Shown here piece by piece: positions 6,316 through 8,083 of a stretch of DNA of 8,083 bases (positions are counted from its first letter, which is position 1; every line of letters begins with the position of its first letter). This DNA is from Rhodanobacteraceae bacterium (GTDB lineage Bacteria; Pseudomonadota; Gammaproteobacteria; Xanthomonadales; Rhodanobacteraceae): assembly GCA_025924775.1 (NCBI GenBank), contig JAICHS010000094.1, positions 1 through 8,083 of the forward strand. The letters run 5' to 3'. The notes under the pieces were generated by a model, which saw nothing but the letters and a program-made list of their open reading frames with translations, had not been told where the DNA came from and searched no databases. A program made the position numbers and the translations under genes.

Positions 6316-6321
6316 TATAAT
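6316..6321 (+). promoter_or_regulatory. gyrB promoter -10 element
   Basis: A perfect TATAAT in the 87-base gap between recF and gyrB; transcription would start near 6328, leaving a leader of roughly 37 bases. The -35 region is poor: TACACA at 6291-6296 is 4 of 6 but 19 bases away. A consensus -10 with a weak or over-spaced -35 is compatible with the supercoiling-sensitive behaviour known for gyrase promoters, but that behaviour is inferred here. Confidence 0.65.
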
Positions 6322-6364
6322 GGGCTGTTTGGTTGATTCCCCATGGTTTTGCGAGATCCTGTCC

Positions 6365-8083
<1,719 letters not shown>

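Overview
The window is the chromosomal replication-origin region of a high-GC gammaproteobacterium. The gene order yidC-rnpA-rpmH (minus strand), then dnaA-oriC-dnaN-recF-gyrB (plus strand), together with the protein sequences, points to the Xanthomonadales (Lysobacterales). DnaA starting MSDLWQRCL, YidC starting with an INQTR-type N-terminus, and a 366-residue beta clamp all fit. I would guess the Rhodanobacteraceae side (Rhodanobacter/Dyella-like), but the family is an inference. No mobile elements, CRISPR arrays, tRNA or rRNA genes are visible.

Left arm (25-2321, minus strand): rpmH (L34), rnpA (RNase P protein) and yidC (membrane insertase) form a compact operon read leftward. It has a clear sigma70-type promoter at 2381-2410. 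The yidD gene that often lies between rnpA and yidC is absent; only about 40 bases separate them. YidC carries Gln where the usual basic residue of the substrate groove is expected.

Centre (2322-4065): a 216-base divergent gap separates rpmH from dnaA. dnaA (2538-3857) is followed by a 208-base intergenic region. This holds an AT-rich core and a few DnaA-box-like 9-mers in an otherwise GC-rich sequence, and it is the best candidate for oriC. Transcription polarity switches between rpmH and dnaA, as expected where leading-strand genes diverge near an origin.

Right arm (4066-8083, plus strand): dnaN, recF and gyrB follow. recF sits 40 bases after dnaN. gyrB has its own perfect TATAAT -10 element in the 87-base gap after recF and runs off the window after 573 codons.

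The most interesting signal is a pair of identical, perfect 16-bp palindromes, TGTTCCACGTGGAACA, at 5625-5640 and 6246-6261. Both lie inside the recF coding sequence in the same reading frame, so each encodes VFHVEH. They match the parS centromere consensus bound by ParB. The window therefore combines the replication initiator, the origin, the clamp, gyrase and the chromosome-segregation loading sites within about 4 kb. Apart from this overlap and the YidC substitution, it is a conserved housekeeping region, and I see no undescribed multi-gene system.
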